Shown one piece after another: positions 1 to 6,580 of a DNA stretch of 13,205 nt (positions are counted from its first letter, which is position 1; the number at the start of each line of letters is the position of its first letter). Both the position numbers and the translations under genes were made by a program. The stretch covers positions 1 to 13,205 of the forward strand of contig CANJKY010000022.1 of the NCBI GenBank assembly GCA_947474875.1, written 5' to 3'. Source of the stretch: Gemmataceae bacterium. GTDB lineage: Bacteria > Planctomycetota > Planctomycetia > Gemmatales > Gemmataceae. The notes below the pieces were generated by a model. It was given only the letters and a program-made list of their open reading frames with translations. It was not told the DNA's origin and did no database searches.

Positions 1-612
1 AGCTTCTTCGCCTACGCCCCGACGTTCCGCGGCGGGGTGCAGGTGGCCGCCGGGGACGTGACCGGGGATGGCCTGGCCGACGTCATCACCTCCCCCGGGG
101 CCGGCGGCGGGCCGCACGTGCAGGTGTTCGACGGGCGCACCGGGGCGGTCGTCCGCAGTTTCTTCGCCTACGCCCCGGGGTTCGCCGGCGGGGTGCGGGC
201 AGCCGCCGCGGACATCAACGGGGACGGGGTGGCGGACATCGCCACCGCCCCAGGTGCCGGCAGCCCGCAAGTGAAGGTTTTCGACGGGACCAGTGGCGAC
301 GTGATCCGTCAGTTCATGGCCTTCGACGCCTCTTTCGGCGGCGGGGTGAACGTGGCTGCCGGTGACCTGAACGGCGACGGGGTGGCCGACCTGATCCTCG
401 GCCAGGCCAGCAGCGGGTCGCAGGTGCGGGTCGTGGACGGGAAGAGCGGGGCCACGTCGGTGGCGGTCGACCCGTTCGGCGGGTTCACCGGCGGGGCAAG
501 GGTGGCGGCCGCCGACACCGACGGGGACGGGATGGCTGAAGTGCTGGTGGCGGCCGGGCCGGGCGGCCCTCCGCGGCTTCAGGCGTGGTCGGTGAAAGGC
601 CAGAAGCTGTTC
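1..612 (+). repeat. Four tandem 150-156 bp coding repeats (FG-GAP units)
   Basis: Units run 1-156, 157-309, 310-462 and 463-612. Units 1 and 2 are closest: both open with AG(C/T)TTCTTCGCCTACGCCCC at the DNA level and share the GGCGGGGTG block. Units 3 and 4 have drifted but keep the (N/D)GDG acidic loop in register. The array continues as a partial unit to the stop codon and probably extends upstream of the window. Confidence 0.9.
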
Positions 613-663
613 GACAAATTCACCTTCGACCCCGGGTTCATCCGCGGGGTGAGTATTGGCTGA
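1..663 (+). CDS. FG-GAP/VCBS repeat protein, C-terminal part (5' end outside window)
   Basis: The reading frame is open from base 1 and ends with TGA at 661-663, so only the last 220 residues are present. They form four consecutive units of 50-52 residues plus a 16-residue half unit. Each unit has an aromatic opening (SFFAYAP, QFMAFD, DKFTFDPGF), a GG-V-VAAGD stretch, a calcium-loop-like acidic motif (DVTGDGLAD, DINGDGVAD, DLNGDGVAD, DTDGDGMAE), a G/P-rich turn and a VFDG strand. FG-GAP/VCBS units of this kind form blades of beta-propellers in secreted or surface proteins, with the Asp/Asn loops binding Ca2+. A secreted structural or adhesive role is inferred; the signal peptide would lie upstream of the window. 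The last full unit is diverged and the protein stops inside a fifth, with no visible C-terminal anchor. Codons 13 (GTG) and later are not the true start, because the repeat continues to base 1. A strong terminator follows. Confidence 0.9.
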   Translation, partial: SFFAYAPTFRGGVQVAAGDVTGDGLADVITSPGAGGGPHVQVFDGRTGAVVRSFFAYAPGFAGGVRAAAADINGDGVADIATAPGAGSPQVKVFDGTSGDVIRQFMAFDASFGGGVNVAAGDLNGDGVADLILGQASSGSQVRVVDGKSGATSVAVDPFGGFTGGARVAAADTDGDGMAEVLVAAGPGGPPRLQAWSVKGQKLFDKFTFDPGFIRGVSIG

Positions 664-687
664 GCCGTCGGAGACGGATCGCGCGCC

Positions 688-727
688 GGGCGGGCCGCGG
701 GGAGCGATCCTCGCGGCCCGCCCTTTT
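688..727 (+). terminator. Intrinsic terminator after the FG-GAP gene
   Basis: A perfect 12-bp GC stem (688-699 with 712-723) can extend inward by one G-U and three Watson-Crick pairs (700-703 with 708-711) to a GCGA loop at 704-707, which is a GNRA tetraloop. TTTT follows at 724-727. It begins 25 bases after the stop codon, and no other gene on this strand could own it. Confidence 0.85.
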
Positions 728-747
728 CGGTATCATCACCGCACCCG

Positions 748-763
748 GGCGGCGGACGCCGCC
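748..763 (+). other. Small GC hairpin in the leader of threonine synthase
   Basis: GGCGGC (748-753) and GCCGCC (758-763) form a 6-bp stem with a GGAC loop, ending 22 bases before the proposed GTG start. There is no T-run, so it is not a terminator. The rest of 728-785 shows a TATCAT at 731-736 as a weak -10-like string, but no convincing -35 and no Shine-Dalgarno. The function of the hairpin is unknown. Confidence 0.3.
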
Positions 764-785
764 GGCTACTGCTCCGGTGCTTCAC

Positions 786-2180
786 GTGTCCGATCTCGCG
801 TTTCAGCGGTGCGTCCACCCCCACTGCGGGACGACCGTCGACTTGGCCGACACCGCCTTCCGGTGCCCGAAGTGCGGCGGTCTACTGGACGTGGCTTACG
901 ACTGGGACCGGCTGCCGGTGCCGAAGTCGCTCAAGCATTTTGAAAGCAAGTGGGCGAACCGCACGCACCCGCTCGACTTCTCGGGGGTGTGGCGGTTCCG
1001 CGACCTGTTCCCGTTCGCCGCCGACGACAAGGTGATGACCATCGGCGAGGGGCAGACGCTGTGCCAGCGGGCGGACGCGGTGGCGGCGTACTGCGGGATG
1101 AAGCCGGGCACCACCTTCCTGCAATACGAGGGGATGAACCCGAGCGGCAGCTTCAAGGACAACGGCATGACGGCCGCGTTCACCCACGCGGCGACGGTCG
1201 GGGCGCGGCGGGCGGCGTGCGCCAGCACCGGCAACACCTCGGCCAGCCTCGCCATCTACTGCGCCGCCAGTCAGATGATGCGGGCGGTCATCTTCATCGG
1301 CAGCGGGAAGATCAGCTACGGCAAGCTGAGCCAGGCGCTCGAGCACGGCGCGCTGACGGTGCAGATCGCCGGCGACTTCGACGACGCCCTGCGGCGGGTG
1401 CAGGAGGTGAGCCGGCAGCTCGGCATCTACCTGGTGAACAGCGTCAACCCTTTCCGGTTGGAGGGGCAGAAGTCGATCATGTTCCGGGTGCTGGAAGCGC
1501 TGCGGTGGGAGGTGCCGGACTGGATTCTGGTGCCGGGCGGGAATCTGGGCAACTGCTCGGCGTTCGGCAAGGCGTTCATCGAGCTGACGGAACTCGGGCT
1601 GATCCCGAGGCCGCCGCGGATCGCCGTCATCAACGCCGCCGGGGCCGACACCCTGTACCAGTTGTTCGAGAAGAACGGGGTGCGATGGAACGGCGGGCGG
1701 CCGGACGACCGCAAGATCGGCGTGTACATGAAGTACCTGGACGACGCGGACAAGCGGGCGGACACCCTGGCCAGCGCCATCGAGATCAACCGGCCGGTGA
1801 ACCTGCCGAAGGCGCTGCGGGCACTCGACCGGTGTGGCGGGGTGGTGCGAGAGGTGACGGACGGCGAAATTCTGGACGCGAAGGCGAAGATCGGCGCCGG
1901 CGGGCTTGGGTGCGAACCGGCGAGTGCGGCGAGCGTGGCCGGGTTGTTGAAACTGGTGCGGGAAGGGGTGATCGACCCCGGCGAGCGAGCGGTGTGCATC
2001 CTCACCGGGCACGTGCTGAAGGACCCGGACGCGACGGTGGCGTACCACTCCGCCGACCCGAAGGCGTTCGCCGACAAGCTGGGCAAACGCGGCGTCCGCC
2101 GAGCCAGCTTCGCCAACCGCGCCGTCCAGGTGCCGAACGACTTGAGCGAGATCGTGAAGGCGATCGAGCTGTATGCGTGA
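786..2180 (+). CDS. thrC: Threonine synthase (PLP-dependent, zinc-ribbon N-terminus)
   Basis: Converts O-phosphohomoserine to threonine and phosphate, the last step of threonine biosynthesis, in the cytosol. The 464-residue protein opens with a zinc-ribbon-like pair, Cys9-x4-Cys14 and Cys27-x2-Cys30, as in many threonine synthases of the longer bacterial/plant type. The PLP lysine is Lys124 in the SGSFKDNGM motif. GNTSASLA follows, and the glycine-rich phosphate-binding loop GGNLGN is at 251-256. The start is placed at GTG 786 because it lies just before the ribbon; the frame stays open upstream, but that sequence includes the terminator of the previous gene. No clear Shine-Dalgarno is visible, so the exact start is less sure than the identity. 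It ends only 3 bases before the stop codon of the opposing gene. No other threonine-pathway gene (hom, thrB) is in the window, so it appears to be a single-gene unit. Confidence 0.93.
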   Translation: MSDLAFQRCVHPHCGTTVDLADTAFRCPKCGGLLDVAYDWDRLPVPKSLKHFESKWANRTHPLDFSGVWRFRDLFPFAADDKVMTIGEGQTLCQRADAVAAYCGMKPGTTFLQYEGMNPSGSFKDNGMTAAFTHAATVGARRAACASTGNTSASLAIYCAASQMMRAVIFIGSGKISYGKLSQALEHGALTVQIAGDFDDALRRVQEVSRQLGIYLVNSVNPFRLEGQKSIMFRVLEALRWEVPDWILVPGGNLGNCSAFGKAFIELTELGLIPRPPRIAVINAAGADTLYQLFEKNGVRWNGGRPDDRKIGVYMKYLDDADKRADTLASAIEINRPVNLPKALRALDRCGGVVREVTDGEILDAKAKIGAGGLGCEPASAASVAGLLKLVREGVIDPGERAVCILTGHVLKDPDATVAYHSADPKAFADKLGKRGVRRASFANRAVQVPNDLSEIVKAIELYA

Positions 2181-2183
2181 GGC

Positions 2184-3143
2184 TCAGTCGCACCCGGCGG
2201 CCGCCCGCCACACCGCCGGTAGGGTCTGCCGGTGGTCGCCCTGCACGTAGAAGCTCTCCCCGCCGTCCGCCACCGTCCGCACCAGGATGGTCTTCCACGG
2301 CCGGTAGTAGTATCGCGGGTCGGTCTTCGGCGCCTGACGGTGGTAGTCGTCGTCGAGCGGGATCAGGTCGAACACCGCGGTCGTGAACTTGGCAATCCGT
2401 TTCCCCTCCTGGTGGGCCACGTTCCGGGCCATCGCCAGCGCCTTCAGGTACACCTCCGGCCCCATCACCGCCGTACCGAAGTTCAGCAAGACCCCGCCTT
2501 CCAGATTCCGGACGTGTTCGGCGAACACCAGGAAGTCGGTGAAGCTGGCCTGCCCCAAGGCCGCGCCGTCGGCGTTCGGGTGTTCGTGGATGATGTCGTA
2601 CCCGATGCCGATGTGAACCGTGACCGGGATGCCCAGCCGGTGCGCCGCCGCCAGCACGCTGACGTCCTTGTGTGGGAAGTCGCTCGTGGCGATGGCCCGG
2701 CCGATGGATTCGCCCAGCCCGCAGCCGTCGGAAACACCCGCCCGGATGGCGTCGTTCATCTCGCCGGTTTCCCGCCACAGGCCGAACTCGCCGGTGCGGA
2801 CGTATCGGGCCACGCTCTCGGTGCTCGCGCCGATGCGAGCGAACTCCCAGTCGTGGATCGGCCCGGCCCCGTTCATGGCGACGAGCGACACCAGGCCGCG
2901 CTCCATCAGGTCGATCAGGTGTCGCTGCACCCCGGCCCGCAGCATGTGGGCGCCCATCATCAGGATGCGGGCGGCGCCGCGGTCGCGGGCTTCGTGTAAT
3001 CGCTCGGCGATGAGCGGGACGGACGGGTGGGCGAAGTCGGCCGGCGCGGTCAGCGGTAGGAGCACGTCGAGGGTCAGGTCGTGCTGCCGCTCGGCCAGCG
3101 GCTTCACCAGCAGGCGGGAGCGGTCGAAGGTGGGGAAGGGCAT
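2184..3143 (-). CDS. Conserved protein resembling a deoxyhypusine-synthase-like family; function unknown
   Basis: A 319-residue soluble protein with no signal peptide or membrane segment. Recognisable conserved blocks are MMGAHMLRAG (62-71), AMNGAGPIHDWE (89-100), GLWRETGEMND (121-131), VHIGIGYDIIHEHP (176-189), GGVLLNFGTAVMGPE (216-230) and a C-terminal RYYYRPWKTILVRT (277-290). From memory, this pattern fits a bacterial family sometimes labelled deoxyhypusine-synthase-like, with a Rossmann-type NAD-binding fold. The usual deoxyhypusine synthase context is missing (bacteria lack eIF5A), so the substrate is unknown. The repeated His/Asp and Gly-rich blocks suggest an enzyme. It is the last gene of the minus-strand run, 10 bases after the preceding DUF5985 gene, and is therefore probably co-transcribed with it. 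ATG is at 3143-3141 with no obvious Shine-Dalgarno. Confidence is high for the gene and low for the family name. Confidence 0.6.
   Translation of the reverse strand: MPFPTFDRSRLLVKPLAERQHDLTLDVLLPLTAPADFAHPSVPLIAERLHEARDRGAARILMMGAHMLRAGVQRHLIDLMERGLVSLVAMNGAGPIHDWEFARIGASTESVARYVRTGEFGLWRETGEMNDAIRAGVSDGCGLGESIGRAIATSDFPHKDVSVLAAAHRLGIPVTVHIGIGYDIIHEHPNADGAALGQASFTDFLVFAEHVRNLEGGVLLNFGTAVMGPEVYLKALAMARNVAHQEGKRIAKFTTAVFDLIPLDDDYHRQAPKTDPRYYYRPWKTILVRTVADGGESFYVQGDHRQTLPAVWRAAAGCD
2194..2219. other. Inverted repeat just beyond the thrC stop
   Basis: CCGGCGG (2194-2200) and CCGCCGG (2213-2219) form a 7-bp perfect stem with a 12-base loop, starting 13 bases after the thrC stop and lying inside the 3' end of the opposing gene. 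There is no T-run on either side. It may help end thrC transcripts, but it may equally be chance in GC-rich coding DNA. Confidence 0.25.
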
Positions 3144-3153
3144 GGGTGGTTTG

Positions 3154-3429
3154 TCAGGGTTTGGGCGGCCGCGACCGGTTCTTGTCCAGGATGGCGAGCA
3201 GGATCAGCGCGAACGCCGCCAGGCGGACCCAGTACTGCTGTCCGCCCGGCTGCTCCTCGATCACCAGCAGCCCGTACGCCACCCGGTTGACCGCCAGCAC
3301 GAACAGGGCGACGGCGAACAGCAGGAACAGCCGGTCGCGGGTGTTCCGCCAGAACCGCAGGAAGAACAGGCCGGCGACGGCGTACCCCATCGCGATCGCC
3401 CCGACGGCCATCTGATCGTACCGGTCCAT
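3154..3429 (-). CDS. Small membrane protein, DUF5985 family (copy 1)
   Basis: A 91-residue integral membrane protein with three predicted helices at about 7-25, 33-55 and 66-83, and a basic cytoplasmic-looking tail (KNRSRPPKP). The motif FFLRFWRNTRDRLFLLFAVAL and the following AVNR.AYGLL match what I recall of the DUF5985 family, for which no function is established. The start is well supported: GGAGGT (complement of 3433-3438) sits 3 bases from the ATG at 3429. The gene follows its paralogue by 19 bases and precedes the deoxyhypusine-synthase-like gene by 10 bases, so all are probably one operon headed by the winged-helix gene. Function unknown; membrane sensor or partner is only a guess from context. 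Confidence 0.8.
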   Translation of the reverse strand: MDRYDQMAVGAIAMGYAVAGLFFLRFWRNTRDRLFLLFAVALFVLAVNRVAYGLLVIEEQPGGQQYWVRLAAFALILLAILDKNRSRPPKP

Positions 3430-3432
3430 CGC

Positions 3433-3438
3433 ACCTCC
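3433..3438 (-). promoter_or_regulatory. Strong Shine-Dalgarno (GGAGGT) of DUF5985 copy 1
   Basis: On the minus strand this reads GGAGGT, 3 bases before the ATG at 3429. It is the best ribosome binding site in the window, where most starts have weak sites or rely on overlap. It suggests this small membrane protein is translated efficiently relative to its neighbours. Confidence 0.7.
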
Positions 3439-3448
3439 GTGACCCCGT

Positions 3449-3718
3449 TCAGCCGGTGCGCCGGTCGGACTCCCACACCAGTCCGTACACCAGCCCGCAC
3501 ACCCCGATCAGCCCGACCACTCGGCGGTACGGCTTCAGGTCTAGTTCCGGCACCGTGATGTGGTCGGCGAACAGGATCGAGTTCTCGACCACCAGCGCGA
3601 GGAAGAACAGGGCGCACCAGAATAGCAGTCGTGCCCGTGACCGCCGGTACCCGCGTGCCAGCAGGGCGGCGCACACCGCGGCCGTGCCGGCGCACAGGAT
3701 GTAGACCAGCCCTTCCAC
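3449..3718 (-). CDS. Small membrane protein, DUF5985 family (copy 2)
   Basis: An 89-residue protein with three hydrophobic helices at about 2-21, 32-52 and 64-82, ending in a charged WESDRRTG tail. The middle segment RARLLFWCALFFLALVVENS aligns by eye with the RLFLLFAVALFVLAVNR segment of copy 1, so the two are tandem paralogues. The start is placed at GTG 3718, which shares a base with the TAG stop of the upstream winged-helix gene (TAGTG) and has a purine-rich GGGGAGGGG tract just upstream, indicating translational coupling. The frame stays open upstream, but only through the coding region of the regulator. Unlike copy 1 it carries an acidic/aromatic loop (DHITVPELDLKPYRR, 52-66) between helices 2 and 3. 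Function unknown. Confidence 0.8.
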   Translation of the reverse strand: MEGLVYILCAGTAAVCAALLARGYRRSRARLLFWCALFFLALVVENSILFADHITVPELDLKPYRRVVGLIGVCGLVYGLVWESDRRTG

Positions 3719-4104
3719 TAGCCCCCCTCCCCCCGCAGACGGAAGGCGTCGGCGAACGACCGGAGCGGGTCGTTCGCCCTGGCGTAAACCAGCTTGATCA
3801 TGGACACCGGCCGCTCGCGGTAGCACTGGAGCAGGCGGACCACCTGCGGTTCCAGGTCGGCCCGCGGGCCGTACCGGCACACCCAGTCCGTGCCCTTCTT
3901 CTCGGCCGTCAGCAACCCCCGGGCGTGCAACGCCGCCACGTGCCCGCTGACGGCTGCCGGGTCCGCCTGGACCACCTCCCCGAGTTGCCCCGCCGTCCAC
4001 TCGGTCTCCCGGTCGTCCCCCAGCACACGCAACACCTCCAACTGGTCGATCGACTCGATGGACCGGTCGAGGAACTGGCGAACGTCTTCCGGGATCGGCT
4101 CCAA
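3718..4104 (-). CDS. Winged-helix DNA-binding regulator (ArsR/MarR-like)
   Basis: A 128-residue protein. The helix-turn-helix covers about 37-60 (TAGQLGEVVQADPAAVSGHVAAL), preceded by a helix with LEVLRVL and followed by the wing ARGLLTAEKKGTDWVCRYGP (61-80), the usual order of a winged-helix domain. The C-terminus (95-125) contains SMIKLVYARANDPLRSFADAFRLRG, a conserved tail I associate with regulators encoded next to DUF5985 proteins. No metal-binding cysteine cluster of classical ArsR proteins is visible; there are only isolated cysteines. The start is TTG at 4104, with GAGGG about 10 bases upstream; no earlier ATG or GTG in frame was found. It is coupled to the first DUF5985 gene by TAGTG and lies 54 bases after the HAD gene. 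It probably regulates this operon; the target is not shown by the sequence. Confidence 0.82.
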   Translation of the reverse strand: MEPIPEDVRQFLDRSIESIDQLEVLRVLGDDRETEWTAGQLGEVVQADPAAVSGHVAALHARGLLTAEKKGTDWVCRYGPRADLEPQVVRLLQCYRERPVSMIKLVYARANDPLRSFADAFRLRGEGG

Positions 4105-4158
4105 CGCTCTGAGCCCTCGTCTACGGGCGCCGGTGTTGTATGCACCCGACCGGGGATG

Positions 4159-4953
4159 TCACCTTCCGTTGCCGAACAGCCAGTCGGCGAGGGCGGCGGG
4201 GGTCGCGTAGTCCGGCACGATCACGTCCGCCCCGAGGTCGATCAGCATCTGTCGCTTCATCGGGTTGACCCCCACTTCGCCCGCCTCGCGGCTGGCGACG
4301 CCGACCGCCACCCCGCCGACCTGCTTCATCTCCACCGTCTCGGCGTACCCGTCGCCGAACCCGATCACCTGTTCGCCGAAGTCGAGGACCAACTCGTCGA
4401 TCACGTCCCGCTTGCTGAAGTTCGGCGAGTGCCCGTCCGGGGCGTACATCCGCTCGCCGAAGAACGGCGTCAGTTGCAGCAACTCCGCTTCCTCCCGCAC
4501 CGCCTCCATCGGCGTGCCGCTGGCCAGCACGAGCAGTACCCCGCGATCCCGGAGGTTCGTCAGCAGGTCGTGCGTGCCGGGCACGGCCCACGCCGCAGGG
4601 CGATCAACCCCTTCGGCCAGTCGCCGTCGCCGGTCGTCGGTGATCGCGGCCAGCCGGCGGACGAACTCCGCCAGGAGTTCGTCCGGGTGGGGCGACGGCT
4701 TCCCGGCGGTCGCTGCTTCGTCCGCCAGCCGTCGCATCTGGAAGATGCTCGGCTTGCCGCTCAGCTTCAGCATCTCCAGTTCGAGCCGGTCATGCTGGGT
4801 CGGGTCGCCGAGCAGTTCGGCGCCCATGCCGGCCATCACCTTCGCCCACCCCTCGCGGATGAGCGACACGGTGCCGTCGAAGTCGAACACGGCGGCGCGG
4901 AACGGCCGGCGGCGGAGGTGCGGGTTGACCAGTTCAACGGTCGGCGGGGGCAC
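4159..4953 (-). CDS. HAD-superfamily hydrolase (phosphoglycolate-phosphatase-like)
   Basis: Cytosolic phosphatase-type enzyme with all four HAD motifs: the DFDGT nucleophile motif I (Asp24 nucleophile, Asp26 acid/base), motif II Ser145 in LASGTP, motif III Lys181 in FSKRD and motif IV GFGDGYAE (Asp201, Glu205). A helical cap lies between motifs I and II (about 30-125). The substrate cannot be read from sequence; sugar-phosphate or nucleotide-linked phosphates are typical. The start is uncertain. The frame is open to 5091, but that would overlap the divergent glycosyltransferase gene and add a disordered Arg/Pro/Ser-rich stretch. I chose GTG 4953, 23 residues before the nucleophile, giving 264 residues, usual for the family. 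It is the first gene of the minus-strand run. The 54-base gap to the next gene leaves open whether the regulator has its own promoter. Confidence 0.85.
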   Translation of the reverse strand: MPPPTVELVNPHLRRRPFRAAVFDFDGTVSLIREGWAKVMAGMGAELLGDPTQHDRLELEMLKLSGKPSIFQMRRLADEAATAGKPSPHPDELLAEFVRRLAAITDDRRRRLAEGVDRPAAWAVPGTHDLLTNLRDRGVLLVLASGTPMEAVREEAELLQLTPFFGERMYAPDGHSPNFSKRDVIDELVLDFGEQVIGFGDGYAETVEMKQVGGVAVGVASREAGEVGVNPMKRQMLIDLGADVIVPDYATPAALADWLFGNGR

Positions 4954-5002
4954 GGGCAGTCTCGCTTGTGGGCGTCGCCCGGTTCGTGATACAGGACGGC
5001 CC
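4954..5002. promoter_or_regulatory. Divergent intergenic region between HAD hydrolase and glycosyltransferase
   Basis: Only 49 bases separate the two proposed starts, so both promoters must lie here or inside the opposing coding regions. On the plus strand AGGA at 4993-4996 gives a Shine-Dalgarno 6 bases before the ATG at 5003. No clear -35/-10 pair was recognised on either strand. Confidence 0.45.
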
Positions 5003-6580
5003 ATGACCCGGCTCGATTTCCTCTGGCTGCTGGTGGTCGGCGTGGCGTCGTCGGCGTGGTGCCTGACCGCCGGGCGGGAACTCGGGGCCACGTTCGACGA
5101 GCCATTTTATGTGGCAAAGGGGCTGGAAGCGTGGCGGACGGGCAGCCACCGGGCGCTCATGCGGGCCGGCACCATGCCCATGCCGGTGGACGTGCAAACC
5201 CTTCCGCTGCACGTGTGGGAGCGGGTTCGCGGCGAGCCGTTCGACCCGGTGTCGGACCTGCCGAAATTGCTACCCGTGGCCCGCGGGATGAACCTGGTGT
5301 TCTGGTGGCCGCTGCTGGTGTACGTCGGGTTGCTCGGGCGATTGTGGGGCGGGGCGTGGGCCGGACGGCTGGCCGTAGGGCTGGTCGGGTGCGAGCCGAA
5401 CCTGCTCGCTCATGCGTCGCTGGCGACGACGGACATCGCACTCACCGCTGGGGTGCTGGCGGCGGTGTACCACTTCGCGGTCGGCCGTGGCGGAACGTGG
5501 CGGAAGCGGGTGCTGATCCCCGGCGTGGCGGCGGGGCTGGCGGTGGCGTGCAAGGCGTCGGCGATCACGTTCGTGCCACTGGGGTGGTTGGTGCTGGCAC
5601 CCCCTCGCTCCCGTTCGGGCTTCGCCGACTGGCTCCTCATCGCCCTTGTCGCCGCCGTTGTGTTGTTCGCCTACTGCGGGAGTGACTGGGCGGTCGAGCC
5701 TTCGTTCGTGAAGTGGGCAGACGCCCTGCCCGACGGCTCGGTCGCGGACGCGATGCGGTTCACTGCCGACCACCTCCGCATCTTCCCGAACGCCGGCGAG
5801 GGGATCGTCCAGCAGATCAAGCACAACATGCGGGGGCACGGCAGCTACGCCCTCGGCGAGTACCACCCGCGGGCGGTGTGGTACTACTTCCCGGTGGTGC
5901 TGTCCGAGAAGCTGCCCGAACCGCTGCTCCTCACGCTCGCCGGGCTGCTGATCATGTGGCCGCGGACATTGCTGAACCCGGCCGGGCGGATCGCGGCCGC
6001 GTACCTGTTGTTCAGCCTGACCTGCCGGGTGCAGATCGGCATACGATTGGTGTTCCCGCTGGTGGTGATGCTGAACGTGGCAGCGGCGGTGGCGCTATCC
6101 CACGCGCTCCATGTTGGGTCGCGGCTAACCCGGGTCATCGTCGCCGTTGTCCTACTGGTATCCTTGCTACTCGCGCTGATCGCTTGGCCGCACGGGCTGC
6201 GACACCTGAACCGCTTCTGGGGCGGGCCGAACCGAGCGCCCGAAATCCTCACCGACTCCAACTACGACTGGGGGCAGGGGCTGCCAGAACTGGCCCGGTG
6301 GCACACCGCGGCCGGTGAGCCGACCCTGCACGTCTGGTACTACGGCACCGACCCAGCCATCCTCCTCCCGCCGTTCCACGTGTTTCAGGTGAACCAGTTG
6401 CCGGAGCCTTCTGTCGACGTGGTGAAGCAGCGGGCGGGCGGCGGGTGCTTCGCCGTCGGGGCGTCCCTACTCACTGCCTGTCCGGACCGGCGGCCCGGCA
6501 CCCTGGCGGTCATCGGGTGGCTAAAATCCCTACGTCCCGTCGCCCGGGTCGGAACCTTCGTCGTGTACCGCCTCGACTGA
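5003..6580 (+). CDS. GT39-like membrane glycosyltransferase
   Basis: A 525-residue polytopic membrane protein likely to move a sugar from a polyprenyl-phosphate carrier to a protein or lipid on the outer face of the cytoplasmic membrane. After the first helix (about 6-22) comes ATFDEPFY with Asp32-Glu33, the acidic pair in the first external loop typical of GT39/ArnT/PMT-type (GT-C) enzymes. About ten further hydrophobic helices follow, then a C-terminal soluble region with SNYDWGQGLPEL (419-430). I recognise this motif from bacterial dolichyl-phosphate-mannose-transferase-like proteins. Donor and acceptor are unknown. The start ATG 5003 is supported by AGGA upstream. The frame is open much further upstream, but only antisense to the HAD gene. 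The stop overlaps the miaA start (TGATG), so the two are translated together although their jobs are unrelated. Confidence 0.85.
   Translation: MTRLDFLWLLVVGVASSAWCLTAGRELGATFDEPFYVAKGLEAWRTGSHRALMRAGTMPMPVDVQTLPLHVWERVRGEPFDPVSDLPKLLPVARGMNLVFWWPLLVYVGLLGRLWGGAWAGRLAVGLVGCEPNLLAHASLATTDIALTAGVLAAVYHFAVGRGGTWRKRVLIPGVAAGLAVACKASAITFVPLGWLVLAPPRSRSGFADWLLIALVAAVVLFAYCGSDWAVEPSFVKWADALPDGSVADAMRFTADHLRIFPNAGEGIVQQIKHNMRGHGSYALGEYHPRAVWYYFPVVLSEKLPEPLLLTLAGLLIMWPRTLLNPAGRIAAAYLLFSLTCRVQIGIRLVFPLVVMLNVAAAVALSHALHVGSRLTRVIVAVVLLVSLLLALIAWPHGLRHLNRFWGGPNRAPEILTDSNYDWGQGLPELARWHTAAGEPTLHVWYYGTDPAILLPPFHVFQVNQLPEPSVDVVKQRAGGGCFAVGASLLTACPDRRPGTLAVIGWLKSLRPVARVGTFVVYRLD

Noticed and set aside
585..785. 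Upstream extension of the threonine synthase frame
   Set aside because: It overlaps the end of the FG-GAP gene and the strong terminator, and adds Arg-rich residues before the zinc ribbon.
882..2048. 388-codon minus-strand frame opposite thrC
   Set aside because: His/Arg/Pro-rich shadow of a well-supported threonine synthase.
4265..5002. Upstream extension of the glycosyltransferase frame
   Set aside because: Ser/Arg-rich and antisense to the HAD gene; the ATG at 5003 has a Shine-Dalgarno and begins directly with a membrane helix.
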